A stretch of 64,000 nucleotides of DNA from Acidihalobacter prosperus (GCF_000754095.2 NZ_JQSG02000006.1:871501-935500); one strand, 5' to 3'. Shown: positions 9,050-18,531, counted from the stretch's first letter. Notes: generated from the sequence alone by a model not told the origin. Numbers and translations are program-made.

Positions 9050-11311
9050 ATGACGAAACGAACGAAAAAAGGCTTGAAGGACCCTCATCTCGACCGCGAA
9101 GCGTCGAAGTACGAACGGCCTATTCCCAGCCGCGAGCTGATCCTGCAGGTGCTGGCGGAAGGGGAGGGGCCGATGCGCTTCGAAGATCTTGCCGGCGCCC
9201 TGCAGCTCTCCGAAGCGGTGGATCTGGAAGCGCTGGACCGGCGTCTGCGCGCCATGCAGCGCGACGGTCAGCTGGTGCGCAATCGCGTGGGTGCCTTTTT
9301 GCCGGTGACGGAGAAGGGCTTGATCCGCGGACGCGTGATTGCGCATCCCGACGGGTTCGGCTTCCTGGTGCCCGACGAGGGTGGCGACGACGTGTTCCTG
9401 TCACCTCGGCAGATGAGCGGTTTGTTTCACGGCGATCGCGCAGTGGCCCGCGTGATGGGGCTGGATCATCGCGGCCGTCCGGAAGGCGCCGTGGTCGAGG
9501 TGCTGGAGCGGAACACGCGCCAGGTCGTCGGTCGTTTCTGCGAAGAGCGCGGCATGGCCTTCGTGGCCCCGGACAACAAGCGCATCCCGCTGAATGTGAT
9601 GATCCCGCCCGACGATCGTGCGGGTGCACGCGCCGGCCAGATTGTGCTGGCGGCGATCGTCGAGCAGCCGAGCCGGCATTCTCCGCCCATCGGGCGCGTG
9701 ATCGAGGTGCTGGGTGAGCACATGGATCCCGGGATGGAGATCGACATCGCCATTCGCAGTTACGAGCTGCCCCACCAGTGGTCGGATGACGTGCTTGCTG
9801 AGGCGCAGCGTTACGGTGACAAGGTTTCGTCACAAGCCAAGAGTGGCCGCGTCGATCTGCGCAAGACGCCGCTGGTGACCATAGACGGCGAGGATGCGAA
9901 GGACTTTGACGACGCCGTATTCTGCGAGCCTGATGGCGAGGGCGGCTGGCGCCTGATCGTCGCCATAGCCGACGTCAGTCATTATGTATCGCCCGGCAGC
10001 GCCCTGGATACGGAAGGGCGGCTGCGCGGGACTTCGGTGTACTTCCCCGGTCAGGTCATTCCGATGCTGCCGGAAACCCTGTCGAACGGTTTGTGCTCGC
10101 TCAACCCCAAGGTCGACCGGCTGGCGATGGTGGCCGAAATGTCGGTGTCCAAGGGAGGAGCGCTCAAGGACTTTCGTTTCTATGAGGCGGTGATCCGTTC
10201 CGCAGCACGTCTCACCTACACCCAGGTGGCGGCGATGGTGGTCGAGCGCAACGATGCGGCGCGGGCAGAGCACCCCGGTCTGGTGGCGCACCTGGACAAC
10301 CTGCATGCCCTGTTCCGCACGCTAGAAAAGGCGCGACGCAGACGCGGGGCCATCGATTTCGATACCCAGGAGACGCGGATCGTCTTCGGCGAGGCCCGCA
10401 AGATCGAACGTATCGTGCCTGTGCAGCGCAACGATGCGCATCGCCTGATCGAGGAGTGCATGATCCTCGCCAACGTGGCGGCGGCGCGTTTCCTGGCCAA
10501 GCACAAGATGCCCGCGCTGTATCGTATCCACGGTGGTCCCAAGGCCGATCGGCTCGACGACCTGCGCGCCTTTCTCGCTGGCCTCGGACTCAATCTCGGC
10601 GGTGGCGAATCGCCCAAGCCGAAGGATTTCGCCGCGGTGCTCAAGCAGGCAGCTGCGCGTCCCGACGCCGAGCTGATCCAGACCATGTTGCTGCGTACCC
10701 TGCAACAGGCCGTCTATAGCCCCGACAACGAGGGCCACTTCGGCTTGGCATTGCCGGCCTACGCCCACTTCACTTCGCCCATCCGGCGTTATCCCGATCT
10801 GCTGGTGCATCGCGCAATCCGCCATGCAATCCGGGGCGCGAAGCCGCGCGATTTCGAATATGACCGCAACGACATGGTCGGTCTGGGCGAGCACTGCTCG
10901 ATGGCCGAGCGCCGTGCCGACGATGCCGTGCGCGATGCGGTCGATTGGCTCAAATGCGAATTCATGCTCGACAAGGTCGGCCATGTCTTCGATGGGCTGA
11001 TCAGCACGGTGACGGGCTTCGGCGTGTTCGTGCAGTTGCGCGATGTCTATGTCGAAGGTTTGGTGCACGTGACTTCACTGAGCAACGATTATTATCGTTT
11101 CGACCCGGTGGGCCAGTGTCTGCGCGGCGAGCGCAGCGGCCGCGTCTATCGCATCGGCGATCCGATGACGGTGCGAGTCGCACGGGTGGATCTTGACGAG
11201 CGCAAGATCGATTTCGCGCCCGAAGAGGTGCTCGAGGCGGTGGCGGCCGAGGATGAGGCGGCGCCGTCGCGCAGCCGTCGGCGGCGCAAGAGAAGCCGGA
11301 GCCGGCGGTGA
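9050..11311 (+). CDS. rnr: Ribonuclease R
   Basis: A 753-residue 3'-to-5' exoribonuclease that degrades structured RNA. Order: an N-terminal winged-helix region (KYERPIPSRELIL, about 21-80), cold-shock domains (about 85-240), the RNB catalytic domain with the acidic cluster TIDGEDAKDFDDAV at 277-290, an S1 domain (about 640-725) and a very basic Arg/Ser-rich tail. Length is close to the usual family length of about 800. The start is uncertain: ATG at 9050 or 9044, both lacking a well-spaced Shine-Dalgarno (a GGGAGG lies 19 bases further up next to a small CCCGCC/GGCGGG hairpin). The stop overlaps the rlmB start by four bases, so the two are translationally coupled as in Escherichia coli. Confidence 0.95.
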   Translation: MTKRTKKGLKDPHLDREASKYERPIPSRELILQVLAEGEGPMRFEDLAGALQLSEAVDLEALDRRLRAMQRDGQLVRNRVGAFLPVTEKGLIRGRVIAHPDGFGFLVPDEGGDDVFLSPRQMSGLFHGDRAVARVMGLDHRGRPEGAVVEVLERNTRQVVGRFCEERGMAFVAPDNKRIPLNVMIPPDDRAGARAGQIVLAAIVEQPSRHSPPIGRVIEVLGEHMDPGMEIDIAIRSYELPHQWSDDVLAEAQRYGDKVSSQAKSGRVDLRKTPLVTIDGEDAKDFDDAVFCEPDGEGGWRLIVAIADVSHYVSPGSALDTEGRLRGTSVYFPGQVIPMLPETLSNGLCSLNPKVDRLAMVAEMSVSKGGALKDFRFYEAVIRSAARLTYTQVAAMVVERNDAARAEHPGLVAHLDNLHALFRTLEKARRRRGAIDFDTQETRIVFGEARKIERIVPVQRNDAHRLIEECMILANVAAARFLAKHKMPALYRIHGGPKADRLDDLRAFLAGLGLNLGGGESPKPKDFAAVLKQAAARPDAELIQTMLLRTLQQAVYSPDNEGHFGLALPAYAHFTSPIRRYPDLLVHRAIRHAIRGAKPRDFEYDRNDMVGLGEHCSMAERRADDAVRDAVDWLKCEFMLDKVGHVFDGLISTVTGFGVFVQLRDVYVEGLVHVTSLSNDYYRFDPVGQCLRGERSGRVYRIGDPMTVRVARVDLDERKIDFAPEEVLEAVAAEDEAAPSRSRRRRKRSRSRR

Positions 11312-12051
11312 GCGAACAGCTACACGGCATCAATGCCGTCGAGTCGGCCCTGCGCAACGATCCCGAGCGGATCAAGGTCGTCTGGCTGGATGCCGCCCGC
11401 GACGATCATCGCCTGCGCACGCTGGCGGTGCTGGCGGAGGCGGCCGGCATTGCCGTGCAGCGTACGTCGAAGAAGGCGTTGGACCGACGGGCGCCGGATG
11501 CGCGCCATCAGGGCGTGGTGGCCGACTATCAACCGCCGCCCGCGCCCTCGGAAGGCGATCTGCTGGATCTGGTCGAGGCCGCGCGCGAACCGTTGCTGCT
11601 GGTGCTCGACGGGGTGACGGACCCGCACAACCTGGGTGCCTGTCTGCGCACCGCGGCAGCCGCAGGGGCGCTGGCCGTGGTCGCGCCGCGCGATCGCGCG
11701 GCGTCGCTGACCCCGGCGGCGCGCAAGGCCGCCTCGGGGGCCGCGGAACGCCTACCTTTCGTGCCGGTGACCAATCTGGTGCGCACGCTGGAGGCGTTGA
11801 AGAGCCGGGGTGTCTGGGTGGTCGGTACGGCAGGCGATGCCGGGCAGAGTCTCTACGAACAGGACCTCAGGGGCGCGCGGGCCATCGTGCTCGGTGCCGA
11901 GGGTGAGGGTCTGCGTCGTCTGACCCGGGAGGCCTGCGACCACGTCGTGCATATCCCGATGCGTGGAGGCGTGGAGAGCCTGAACGTCTCGGTGGCGGCG
12001 GGCGTCTGCCTGTTCGAGGCGGTTCGGCAGTCCGTCATGGGCTCAGGTTAA
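11308..12051 (+). CDS. rlmB: 23S rRNA (guanosine-2'-O-)-methyltransferase RlmB
   Basis: A 247-residue SPOUT-family enzyme that methylates the ribose of G2251 in the peptidyl-transferase loop of 23S rRNA using S-adenosylmethionine. An N-terminal L30e-like substrate domain (about 1-75) is followed by the knotted SpoU domain with VTDPHNLGACLRTA, IVLGAEGEGL and IPMRGGVESLNVSVAAG, the three family signatures. It starts with GTG inside the end of rnr (overlap GTGA), a conserved pair in gammaproteobacteria. Confidence 0.95.
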   Translation: MSEQLHGINAVESALRNDPERIKVVWLDAARDDHRLRTLAVLAEAAGIAVQRTSKKALDRRAPDARHQGVVADYQPPPAPSEGDLLDLVEAAREPLLLVLDGVTDPHNLGACLRTAAAAGALAVVAPRDRAASLTPAARKAASGAAERLPFVPVTNLVRTLEALKSRGVWVVGTAGDAGQSLYEQDLRGARAIVLGAEGEGLRRLTREACDHVVHIPMRGGVESLNVSVAAGVCLFEAVRQSVMGSG

Positions 12052-12136
12052 GGTCCTCAGCCGTGCCAGTGGGCCTGGGGCGGCTATATTCTTGTGAACG
12101 GGCGTATCGGATGCCCGCGCGGCAGCTGGGGGGGCG

Positions 12137-13615
12137 ATGAGCACGGTGGGGGACAGCAGCGACAAGCTGGCGGGCGATACCGGGGACGCCGGCTACCGCG
12201 AGCGCTATCGGCAACTGGTGCAGGAATTCGACGCCGCGGAAACCGCCTGGCAGCGTGATCGCACCGCCGGCATGCGTCTGCTTTCCAATATGGTGCTGAA
12301 GCTGTCAGTTTCGCAACCGAGCTTGGCCGGTTTGCTCAAAAACTTCGGCGATGCATTTCAGGGCGGGCATTTCGAGGCGGAAACCGAGGCCCTGTCTCGG
12401 CTGATCGACGGTCTGCGCGCGGAAGCCGGGCCGGAAGCCGATGTGGCGGAAGTGGCCGCGGCGATCGAACGTCTTGAGGCGTTGCTGGAAGTCATGCCGG
12501 GCGAGTCCGGGCCGGAGGGCGAATCCGCGGGCGTTGGCGCAGCGCTGTCGCGCCTGGAGGCCGCGCTCAAGACGCGGCTGCAGGCTTTGCGGGAGGATCT
12601 TCTGCTGCTGGCGGGCGCGATCTACGACGCACCGGGCTGGCCCGACGAATGGGTTTCCGAGCGCGACCGCCTGCGCCGCGGCTTCGCCGAGACGCGGCGG
12701 GTCGAGGCGCGTGCGCTGGCCGATCTGGTGGGCCGGGGGTTTTCCGCCATCGAACGGGAGCGTGTCGAGATCCGGCGCTTTCTCGGCGAACTGGTAGGCC
12801 GGCTGGACACTCTGGAAAAAACCTTCAGCGAGCGCGACAGCCGCCGGCGAGATCTACTGATCCAGGCGGGCGACGTCAACCGCCAGATCGAGACTTCCGT
12901 GCGCGATCTCATCACCGAGACGCGCGTGGCGACGGATATCGAAAGCCTGCGCGACGCCATCGACACTCGGCTGCATAGCCTGACGGACGATCTGCTGACC
13001 CTGCGTGGCCTCGGCGAGGATGCCATGGCCCAGTCGGACGAAGCGGCCGAGGACCTTCGCGAGCGCCTGCGCGTGCTGGAGGCCGAGCGCGACCAATTGA
13101 GTCAACGCCTGGCGCAGACCCATCGCGAGGCGCGTATCGATATGCTGACATCGCTGCCCAATCGCCGTGCGCTGGACGAGCGCCTGGAGGAGGAGGCCGC
13201 GCGGGCCGATCGCAACGGAGACGTGTTTGCGATCGCCCTGGTCGATGTCGACCACTTCAAACAGATCAATGATCGTTACGGCCATGCGAGTGGCGACCGG
13301 GCGCTGCAGATCATCGCCAAGCTGCTGCGCATGAAGCTGAGACGTTCGGATGTCCTCGGGCGCTGGGGCGGGGAGGAGTTTCTGGTGTTGTTTCCGGCGA
13401 CCACGCTGGAGGCGGCGCGAGAAATCGCCGAGCGCGTCCGCGCCGCCCTATCGGCGGCGCCCACGCACTTCAAGGGCGAGCAGGTGCGTCTGACGGCATC
13501 CTTCGGGCTTGCCGTGTGGGGCGGGGAGAAGGATGCCGTTCCCGCGCTGGTCGAGCGTGCCGACAAGGCGCTGTACGCGGCCAAGCAGGCCGGACGCGAT
13601 GCCGTCAGCGGCTAG
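12137..13615 (+). CDS. Diguanylate cyclase with long coiled-coil N-terminal region
   Basis: A 492-residue cytoplasmic protein. The C-terminal 165 residues form a GGDEF domain with the active-site signature GGEEF at 411-415 and an RxxD inhibition site (RRSD, 402-405) five residues before it, so it should make cyclic di-GMP from two GTP and be product-inhibited. The N-terminal 320 residues contain no membrane segment or recognised sensor; they are helical with heptad-like Leu/Ala/Glu/Arg patterns, suggesting a coiled-coil dimerisation or sensing domain. GGGGGG lies upstream of the ATG. It sits between rlmB and rpsF, breaking the usual gene order. Confidence 0.93.
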   Translation: MSTVGDSSDKLAGDTGDAGYRERYRQLVQEFDAAETAWQRDRTAGMRLLSNMVLKLSVSQPSLAGLLKNFGDAFQGGHFEAETEALSRLIDGLRAEAGPEADVAEVAAAIERLEALLEVMPGESGPEGESAGVGAALSRLEAALKTRLQALREDLLLLAGAIYDAPGWPDEWVSERDRLRRGFAETRRVEARALADLVGRGFSAIERERVEIRRFLGELVGRLDTLEKTFSERDSRRRDLLIQAGDVNRQIETSVRDLITETRVATDIESLRDAIDTRLHSLTDDLLTLRGLGEDAMAQSDEAAEDLRERLRVLEAERDQLSQRLAQTHREARIDMLTSLPNRRALDERLEEEAARADRNGDVFAIALVDVDHFKQINDRYGHASGDRALQIIAKLLRMKLRRSDVLGRWGGEEFLVLFPATTLEAAREIAERVRAALSAAPTHFKGEQVRLTASFGLAVWGGEKDAVPALVERADKALYAAKQAGRDAVSG

Positions 13616-13639
13616 GCGCGCGGACAGCATCGCAAGTGC

Positions 13640-13668
13640 TTGCCTTGGGGGGCGTTCGCTCTTAGAAT
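13640..13668 (+). promoter_or_regulatory. Sigma-70 promoter of the rpsF operon
   Basis: TTGCCT (13640-13645) and TAGAAT (13663-13668) are separated by 17 bases. Transcription would start near 13675, giving a leader of about 90 bases before rpsF. Confidence 0.65.
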
Positions 13669-13682
13669 GACGGCCCCTTTAT

Positions 13683-13738
13683 GCCGGGTGCCAAGGGTGC
13701 CCGGCGACTCCTTGCCTCACCGCCGCTCGGCGGGAGGC
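13683..13738 (+). promoter_or_regulatory. Structured leader upstream of rpsF (candidate S6:S18 autoregulatory element)
   Basis: Two GC-rich hairpins, 13683-13705 (GCCGGG...CCCGGC) and 13714-13738 (GCCTC..CCGCC / GGCGG..GAGGC), lie between the promoter and the rpsF Shine-Dalgarno (AAGGAG at 13750-13755). Leaders that bind the S6:S18 complex are known ahead of rpsF in many bacteria. I infer the same role from position and structure, not from a match to the full motif. Confidence 0.4.
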
Positions 13739-13766
13739 TTGCAACCCGTAAGGAGCTTTCAAGTCG

Positions 13767-14183
13767 ATGCGTCACTACGAAGTGGTATTTCTGGTTCACC
13801 CGGACCAGAGCGAGCAGGTTCCCGCGATGATCGAACGCTATCGCGGCATGATCGAGGGTGATGGCGGTACGATTCACCGTCTCGAGGATTGGGGGCGGCG
13901 CCAGCTGGCCTACCCGATCAACAAGGTGCACAAGGCGCACTACGTGCTCATGAACATCGAGTGCAGCGATGCCGCCCTGACCGAGCTGGAAACCGCCTTC
14001 AGGTTCAACGACGCGGTGCTGCGCAAGCTGGTGATTCGCGAAAACGAGGCGGTCACCGAAGCCTCGCCGCTGGCCAAGTCCAAGGACGAGAGCGATTCAT
14101 CGGAAGCCCGTCCTGCGCGCGGCGAAGACGGTGCCGATGCGAGCGCCGACAATGCGCGCGAGGGTAGTGACAGCGCCGAATGA
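13767..14183 (+). CDS. rpsF: 30S ribosomal protein S6
   Basis: A 138-residue small-subunit protein that binds 16S rRNA together with S18 in the platform. The start [20 protein letters not shown] and the block [25 protein letters not shown] are the S6 signatures. Beyond about residue 100 is an acidic, Ser/Asp/Ala-rich disordered tail typical of proteobacterial S6. It is the first gene of the rpsF-rpsR-DUF2232-rplI operon, with AAGGAG upstream. Confidence 0.98.
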   Translation: MRHYEVVFLVHPDQSEQVPAMIERYRGMIEGDGGTIHRLEDWGRRQLAYPINKVHKAHYVLMNIECSDAALTELETAFRFNDAVLRKLVIRENEAVTEASPLAKSKDESDSSEARPARGEDGADASADNAREGSDSAE

Positions 14184-14227
14184 GCGCTGACGCCACCTTC
14201 CGTCCAACTGAACCGAGGTAAGACAAC

Positions 14228-14452
14228 ATGTCACGATTTTTCCGCCGCCGCCGCTATTGCCGCTTCACCGCCGAGGGCATCGCGCGTATCGATTACAAGG
14301 ACATCAATCTGCTCAAGGGTTATGTCACGGAAACCGGCAAGATCGTGCCGAGCCGCGTCACCGGTACCAGCGCGCGCTACCAGCGCCAGCTGGCTCAGGC
14401 CGTCAAGCGTGCCCGTTACCTGGCCCTGCTACCGTATTCCGATCAGCACTGA
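14228..14452 (+). CDS. rpsR: 30S ribosomal protein S18
   Basis: A 74-residue small-subunit protein and partner of S6. The very basic start [13 protein letters not shown], the core [24 protein letters not shown] and the C-terminal [17 protein letters not shown] are diagnostic. It follows rpsF after 44 bases; the priB gene that lies between them in Escherichia coli is absent. GAGGTAAG provides the ribosome binding site. Confidence 0.98.
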   Translation: MSRFFRRRRYCRFTAEGIARIDYKDINLLKGYVTETGKIVPSRVTGTSARYQRQLAQAVKRARYLALLPYSDQH

Positions 14453-14482
14453 TAGGGCGACTGTCGACGGGAGGACAGGCCG

Positions 14483-15385
14483 GTGCTGACGCGCCGTCTC
14501 GCGGCATTCGTGATGTCGGGGCGGTGGCAAGCCGTCGTTGCTGCCGTGCTGTTGGCGGTGGCCGGTGTGCTGTTCCCTCCGCTGGCGCTCATCAGCGCTG
14601 CCGTGGTGGCGTTGGTGACCCTGCGTCACGGCTTCGACCAGGGGCTGATCGTCCTGGGCTGGGGTGGTGCCGCCATCGCCGCGCTGGCGGCGTTGTTGCT
14701 GGGGGCGCCGCTCACGGGGGTGATTTATGCCGTGGCGCAATGGCTGCCGGTGCTGCTGTTTGCGCAGTTGCTGCGTGGCAGCGCTTCCTGGGCGACCGTC
14801 ATGACCGTGCTGGCCGCGGTGGGGCTGGCGATCGTGCTCGGGGTGCATCTGCTGGTTCCGGACACCGCCCAGGTATGGACGGAATTGCTGCAGCGCAACC
14901 TCGGCGAATTATTCAAACGTGCGGGGATGGGGCCGGCAGAAGTGACGGCGACCATCGCCCGGGCAGCGCACTACGCGACCGGTGCGTTCGCCATGTCGCT
15001 GGTGCTGAGCGTGTCGCTGAGTCTGATGCTGGCGCGGGCCTGGCAGGCGTCGCTGTACAACCCGGGCGGATTCCGGGACGAGTACACGCGCTGGCGGCTG
15101 GGCGTCGTGCTTGCGGGCTTCGCGGCTTTGCTGGTGGTGCTGATCCTCGTGATGCACAATGCGCTGTTGGTCGAGTTGGCCATGGTCGTGTTGACGCCAT
15201 TCCTGTTGCAGGCGATCGGTCTGTTGCACGGATTGGTGAGACAGGGCGGCATGAGCGTGGGCTGGTTGGTCGGGCTCTACGTACTGCTGTTCCTGGCGCC
15301 GCCACAGATGGGCAGTCTGCTCGCGGCGGTGGGTGTGGTGGACAGCTTTGCGGATCTGCGTACGCGCTTCAGGCGTGGCGACTGA
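14483..15385 (+). CDS. DUF2232 multi-pass membrane protein
   Basis: A 300-residue integral membrane protein with about eight hydrophobic segments, of the DUF2232 (YybS-like) family. Function is not established; members commonly sit beside ribosomal protein genes, as here between rpsR and rplI. The start is GTG at 14483 with GGGAGGACA upstream. It is transcribed with the ribosomal genes by spacing (30 bases after rpsR, 41 before rplI). Confidence 0.8.
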   Translation: MLTRRLAAFVMSGRWQAVVAAVLLAVAGVLFPPLALISAAVVALVTLRHGFDQGLIVLGWGGAAIAALAALLLGAPLTGVIYAVAQWLPVLLFAQLLRGSASWATVMTVLAAVGLAIVLGVHLLVPDTAQVWTELLQRNLGELFKRAGMGPAEVTATIARAAHYATGAFAMSLVLSVSLSLMLARAWQASLYNPGGFRDEYTRWRLGVVLAGFAALLVVLILVMHNALLVELAMVVLTPFLLQAIGLLHGLVRQGGMSVGWLVGLYVLLFLAPPQMGSLLAAVGVVDSFADLRTRFRRGD

Positions 15386-15426
15386 TGCCTGAAATTGGGT
15401 TTTATTGAATCTTTAGGGTAGCTATC

Positions 15427-15882
15427 ATGGAAATCATCCTGCTGGACAAGGTGGAAAATCTGGGCGGTCTCGGCGACAAGGTCAAGGTCAAGTCGGGCTA
15501 CGCCCGTAACTTCCTGATCCCGACCGGCAAGGCCAAATACGCCACGCCCGCGAACATCGCCGAATTCGAGGCGCGCCGGGCGGAGCTCGAGAAAATCGCG
15601 GCCGAAGCCAAGGCTGCAGCCGAGGCCCGTCGTGCGAAGATCGAAGGCATGGAGATCACGCTGACGGCGCTGGCCGGCGCCGAAGGCAAGCTGTTCGGGT
15701 CGATCGGCACGCAGGACATCGCTGAGGCGGTGTCCGCGGCGGGCGTCGAGATCGAGCGCAAGGAAGTGCGTCTTCCTGAAGGCGCGTTGCGTCAGGTGGG
15801 CGAGTACGAGGTCGAACTGCACCTGCATTCCGACGTCAACGTTGCCATCAAGGTCGTGATCAACGGCGAATCCGCCAGCTGA
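15427..15882 (+). CDS. rplI: 50S ribosomal protein L9
   Basis: A 151-residue large-subunit protein that binds 23S rRNA at the base of the L1 stalk. The start [32 protein letters not shown] is the N-terminal domain signature, followed by the long central Ala/Glu/Lys helix (about 40-75) and the C-terminal domain with [15 protein letters not shown]. Length matches the family. It is the last gene of the S6-S18 operon; strong hairpins follow it. Confidence 0.98.
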   Translation: MEIILLDKVENLGGLGDKVKVKSGYARNFLIPTGKAKYATPANIAEFEARRAELEKIAAEAKAAAEARRAKIEGMEITLTALAGAEGKLFGSIGTQDIAEAVSAAGVEIERKEVRLPEGALRQVGEYEVELHLHSDVNVAIKVVINGESAS

Positions 15883-15893
15883 TCGACGGATGA

Positions 15894-15922
15894 CCGGGCA
15901 GGCCGCTGCGCGGCCCGCCCGG
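15894..15922 (+). repeat. GC-rich hairpin after rplI
   Basis: Arms CCGGGC-A-GGCCGC and GCGGCC-C-GCCCGG, twelve pairs with one mismatch and a three-base loop, start 12 bases after the rplI stop. There is no T-run; it may protect the 3' end of the operon RNA. Confidence 0.4.
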
Positions 15923-15972
15923 GGATGATGCCTCGGCGGTTTCGGCACCGGCCAGCGATCGCACGGGCGGCG

Positions 15973-15994
15973 GCGACGCGCCGTCGCGGTTTTT
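15973..15994 (+). terminator. Probable intrinsic terminator between rplI and dnaB
   Basis: GCGACG / CGTCGC stem with a three-base loop followed by GGTTTTTC. The stem is short (six pairs) but all GC-rich, and it lies where the ribosomal operon should end. Confidence 0.45.
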
Positions 15995-16021
15995 CTGTCT
16001 GAAACATTGCCGCAGGGGCTT

Positions 16022-17422
16022 ATGGCCGAAGTGATTCCCAAATCGCGCGGCGAGCAATCCGCCACCGAAGCCTTGCGGGTTCCGCCGCATTCGATCGAGG
16101 CGGAACAGGCCGTCCTGGGCGGCCTGATGCTGGACAATTCGACCTGGGACCAGGTCGCGGACCGCATCAACGAAGCCGATTTCTACCGTTTCGATCATCG
16201 TCTGATTTTTCGGGCCGTCGAGCGGCTGGCTTCGCAGAATCAACCCCTCGACGTCGTGACCCTTTCCGAGGCGCTTGAGCGCGCCGGTGATCTCGAACAG
16301 GCCGGCGGGCTGGCCTATCTCGGCGTCCTGGCGCGGGATACGCCCAGCGCGGCAAACATTCGTGCCTATGCCGATATCGTCCGCGAGCGCTCGATTCTGC
16401 GTCAGCTCATCAGTGTGGGCACACGCGTGGCCGATAGCGCCTTCAATCCGGAAGGACGTGATTCCAAGGCACTGCTGGACGAAGCCGAAAAGGCGGTTTT
16501 CGAGATCGCCGAACGCGGCGTGCGTGGGCGCGAGGGTTTCACCAGTATCAAGCAATTGCTCCGTCCGGCGCTCGACCGCATCGAAATGCTGCATGAGCGT
16601 CAGGATGCGGTGACCGGCATCGCAACGGGTTACGACGAGATCGACGAGCGCACCTCAGGACTGCAGCCTGGGGACCTGGTCATCGTGGCCGGGCGTCCAT
16701 CGATGGGCAAGACCACATTCGCCATGAATATCGCCGAATACGCCGCGGTCAAGCATCGTACGCCGGTCGCGATCTTCAGCATGGAGATGCCGGGCGAGCA
16801 GCTCACCATGCGTATGCTGTCCTCCCTGGGGCGCATCGATCAGCATCGCCTGCGTACGGGCCGCCTCGACGAGCAGGACTGGCCCCGACTGACCAGCGCG
16901 GTGCAAATGCTGACCGATGTGCCGCTGTTCATCGACGACACCCCCGCGCTGACGCCGACCGAACTGCGTGCCCGTGCGCGCCGCCTCAAGCGCGAACACG
17001 GCCTGGGCTTGATCGTGATCGATTATCTCCAGCTCATGCAGGTGCCCAGCACGCGCGAGAACCGGGCCACGGAAATTTCGGAAATTTCGCGTTCTCTCAA
17101 GGCCGTGGCCAAGGAGCTGGGGGTGCCCGTAATCGCACTGTCGCAGCTCAACCGCAGCCTTGAGCAGAGACCCAACAAGCGCCCCGTGATGTCCGACCTG
17201 CGCGAGTCCGGCGCCATCGAGCAGGACGCCGACCTCATCGCCTTCATCTACCGCGACGAGGTGTACAACGAGGACAGTCCCGACAAGGGTACAGCGGAGA
17301 TCATCATCGCCAAGCAGCGTAATGGCCCTATCGGCATGGCCCGCCTGACCTTTCTTGGGCAGTTCACGCGTTTCGAGAACCATATTTCCGATGTCTACGG
17401 GGGCGCAGGGGGATTCGAGTGA
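16022..17422 (+). CDS. dnaB: Replicative DNA helicase DnaB
   Basis: A 466-residue hexameric 5'-to-3' helicase of the replication fork. The N-terminal primase-interacting domain (PPHSIEAEQAVLGGLMLDN, about 21-125) is followed by the RecA-like ATPase domain with Walker A GRPSMGKT at 224-231, Walker B LIVIDYLQLM and the H4 region ALSQLNRSLEQRPNKRP. Length is normal and no intein is present. The ATG at 16022 with GCAGGGG upstream is preferred to a TTG at 16007. Its stop overlaps the alr start, a dnaB-alr pair common in gammaproteobacteria. Confidence 0.97.
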   Translation: MAEVIPKSRGEQSATEALRVPPHSIEAEQAVLGGLMLDNSTWDQVADRINEADFYRFDHRLIFRAVERLASQNQPLDVVTLSEALERAGDLEQAGGLAYLGVLARDTPSAANIRAYADIVRERSILRQLISVGTRVADSAFNPEGRDSKALLDEAEKAVFEIAERGVRGREGFTSIKQLLRPALDRIEMLHERQDAVTGIATGYDEIDERTSGLQPGDLVIVAGRPSMGKTTFAMNIAEYAAVKHRTPVAIFSMEMPGEQLTMRMLSSLGRIDQHRLRTGRLDEQDWPRLTSAVQMLTDVPLFIDDTPALTPTELRARARRLKREHGLGLIVIDYLQLMQVPSTRENRATEISEISRSLKAVAKELGVPVIALSQLNRSLEQRPNKRPVMSDLRESGAIEQDADLIAFIYRDEVYNEDSPDKGTAEIIIAKQRNGPIGMARLTFLGQFTRFENHISDVYGGAGGFE

Positions 17423-18531
17423 GCTCGCTGGCGCGCGCCACCCATGCCCGCATCGACCTCGACGCGCTAAGACACAATTACCGCCGCATTCGCGCACTGG
17501 CGCCGGCGAGCCGCGTCCTGGCGATGGTCAAGGCCGACGCCTACGGGCATGGCCTTCTGCCGGTCGCGCACGCGCTGTCCGGTCTGGCAGACGCGCTCGG
17601 CGTTGCCTGTGTGCCGGAGGCGCTCGCGTTGCGTGCGGCTGGCGTCGGCGGCCGTATCGTGGTCATGCAAGGCTTCAAGAATGCGGACGAGCTTGCAGCC
17701 GTTTGCGCGCACGCACTCGACGTGGTCATTCACGCGCCTGAACAACTCGACTGTCTGGCAAGCTGCCGGTGCGGGCCACCGGAAGGCGTGGCCGTCTGGC
17801 TCAAGATCGATACCGGGATGCACCGCATCGGGTTCGCTCCGGAAACGGTGGCGGAAGCGGTGCGTCGCCTGGGCGCCATGGCGGCGGTGAATCCCCGGCT
17901 GCGCTATCTCACGCATTTCGCTTGTGCCGACGACCCCGCTTCGACGATGACGGCGCGCCAGATCGAATGTTTCGATGCGACCACGCGTGGTTTTGCTGGC
18001 GAGCGCAGTCTGTGCAATTCGGCGGCCCTGCTGACCCGGCCAGATGCGCATGCCGACTGGGTGCGCCCCGGGATCGCGCTGTACGGTGCTTCGCCGATAG
18101 CGGGGCGACCAGCTGCTGGAATCGGCTTGCACCCGGTGATGACGCTGACGGCGCCATTGATCGCGATACATCACCATCGGGCCGGCGAGACGATCGGCTA
18201 CGGCGGAACCTTCACATGCCCTCGGCCGATGCGCGTCGGAGTCGTCGCCATCGGTTATGGCGATGGCTATCCACGGCATGCCGCCAGCGGCACACCGGTC
18301 TCGATCGGCGATCGTCCCGGCGCGATTGCAGGCAGGGTTTCAATGGACATGCTCGCGATCGATCTAGGCGATGCGGACTGTCGACCCGGGGATCCGGTCA
18401 CGCTATGGGGCGATGGTGTGGCGGCCGACGTGGTGGCCACTCATGCGCAGACCATCAGCTACGAATTATTCTGTGCCGCCGGCCCTAAGGCCCATCGCAA
18501 ATATCTTTCCTTATGCGGCATAAAAAAATAA
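17419..18531 (+). CDS. alr: Alanine racemase
   Basis: A 370-residue PLP enzyme that interconverts L- and D-alanine for peptidoglycan. The PLP lysine is Lys38 in MVKADAYGHG. The second catalytic base, a tyrosine, lies in the C-terminal domain near IGYGGTF, and VRPGIALYGASP is a further family block. The start is GTG at 17419, overlapping the dnaB stop by four bases, so translation is coupled. Length is normal for the family. Confidence 0.96.
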   Translation: MSSLARATHARIDLDALRHNYRRIRALAPASRVLAMVKADAYGHGLLPVAHALSGLADALGVACVPEALALRAAGVGGRIVVMQGFKNADELAAVCAHALDVVIHAPEQLDCLASCRCGPPEGVAVWLKIDTGMHRIGFAPETVAEAVRRLGAMAAVNPRLRYLTHFACADDPASTMTARQIECFDATTRGFAGERSLCNSAALLTRPDAHADWVRPGIALYGASPIAGRPAAGIGLHPVMTLTAPLIAIHHHRAGETIGYGGTFTCPRPMRVGVVAIGYGDGYPRHAASGTPVSIGDRPGAIAGRVSMDMLAIDLGDADCRPGDPVTLWGDGVAADVVATHAQTISYELFCAAGPKAHRKYLSLCGIKK

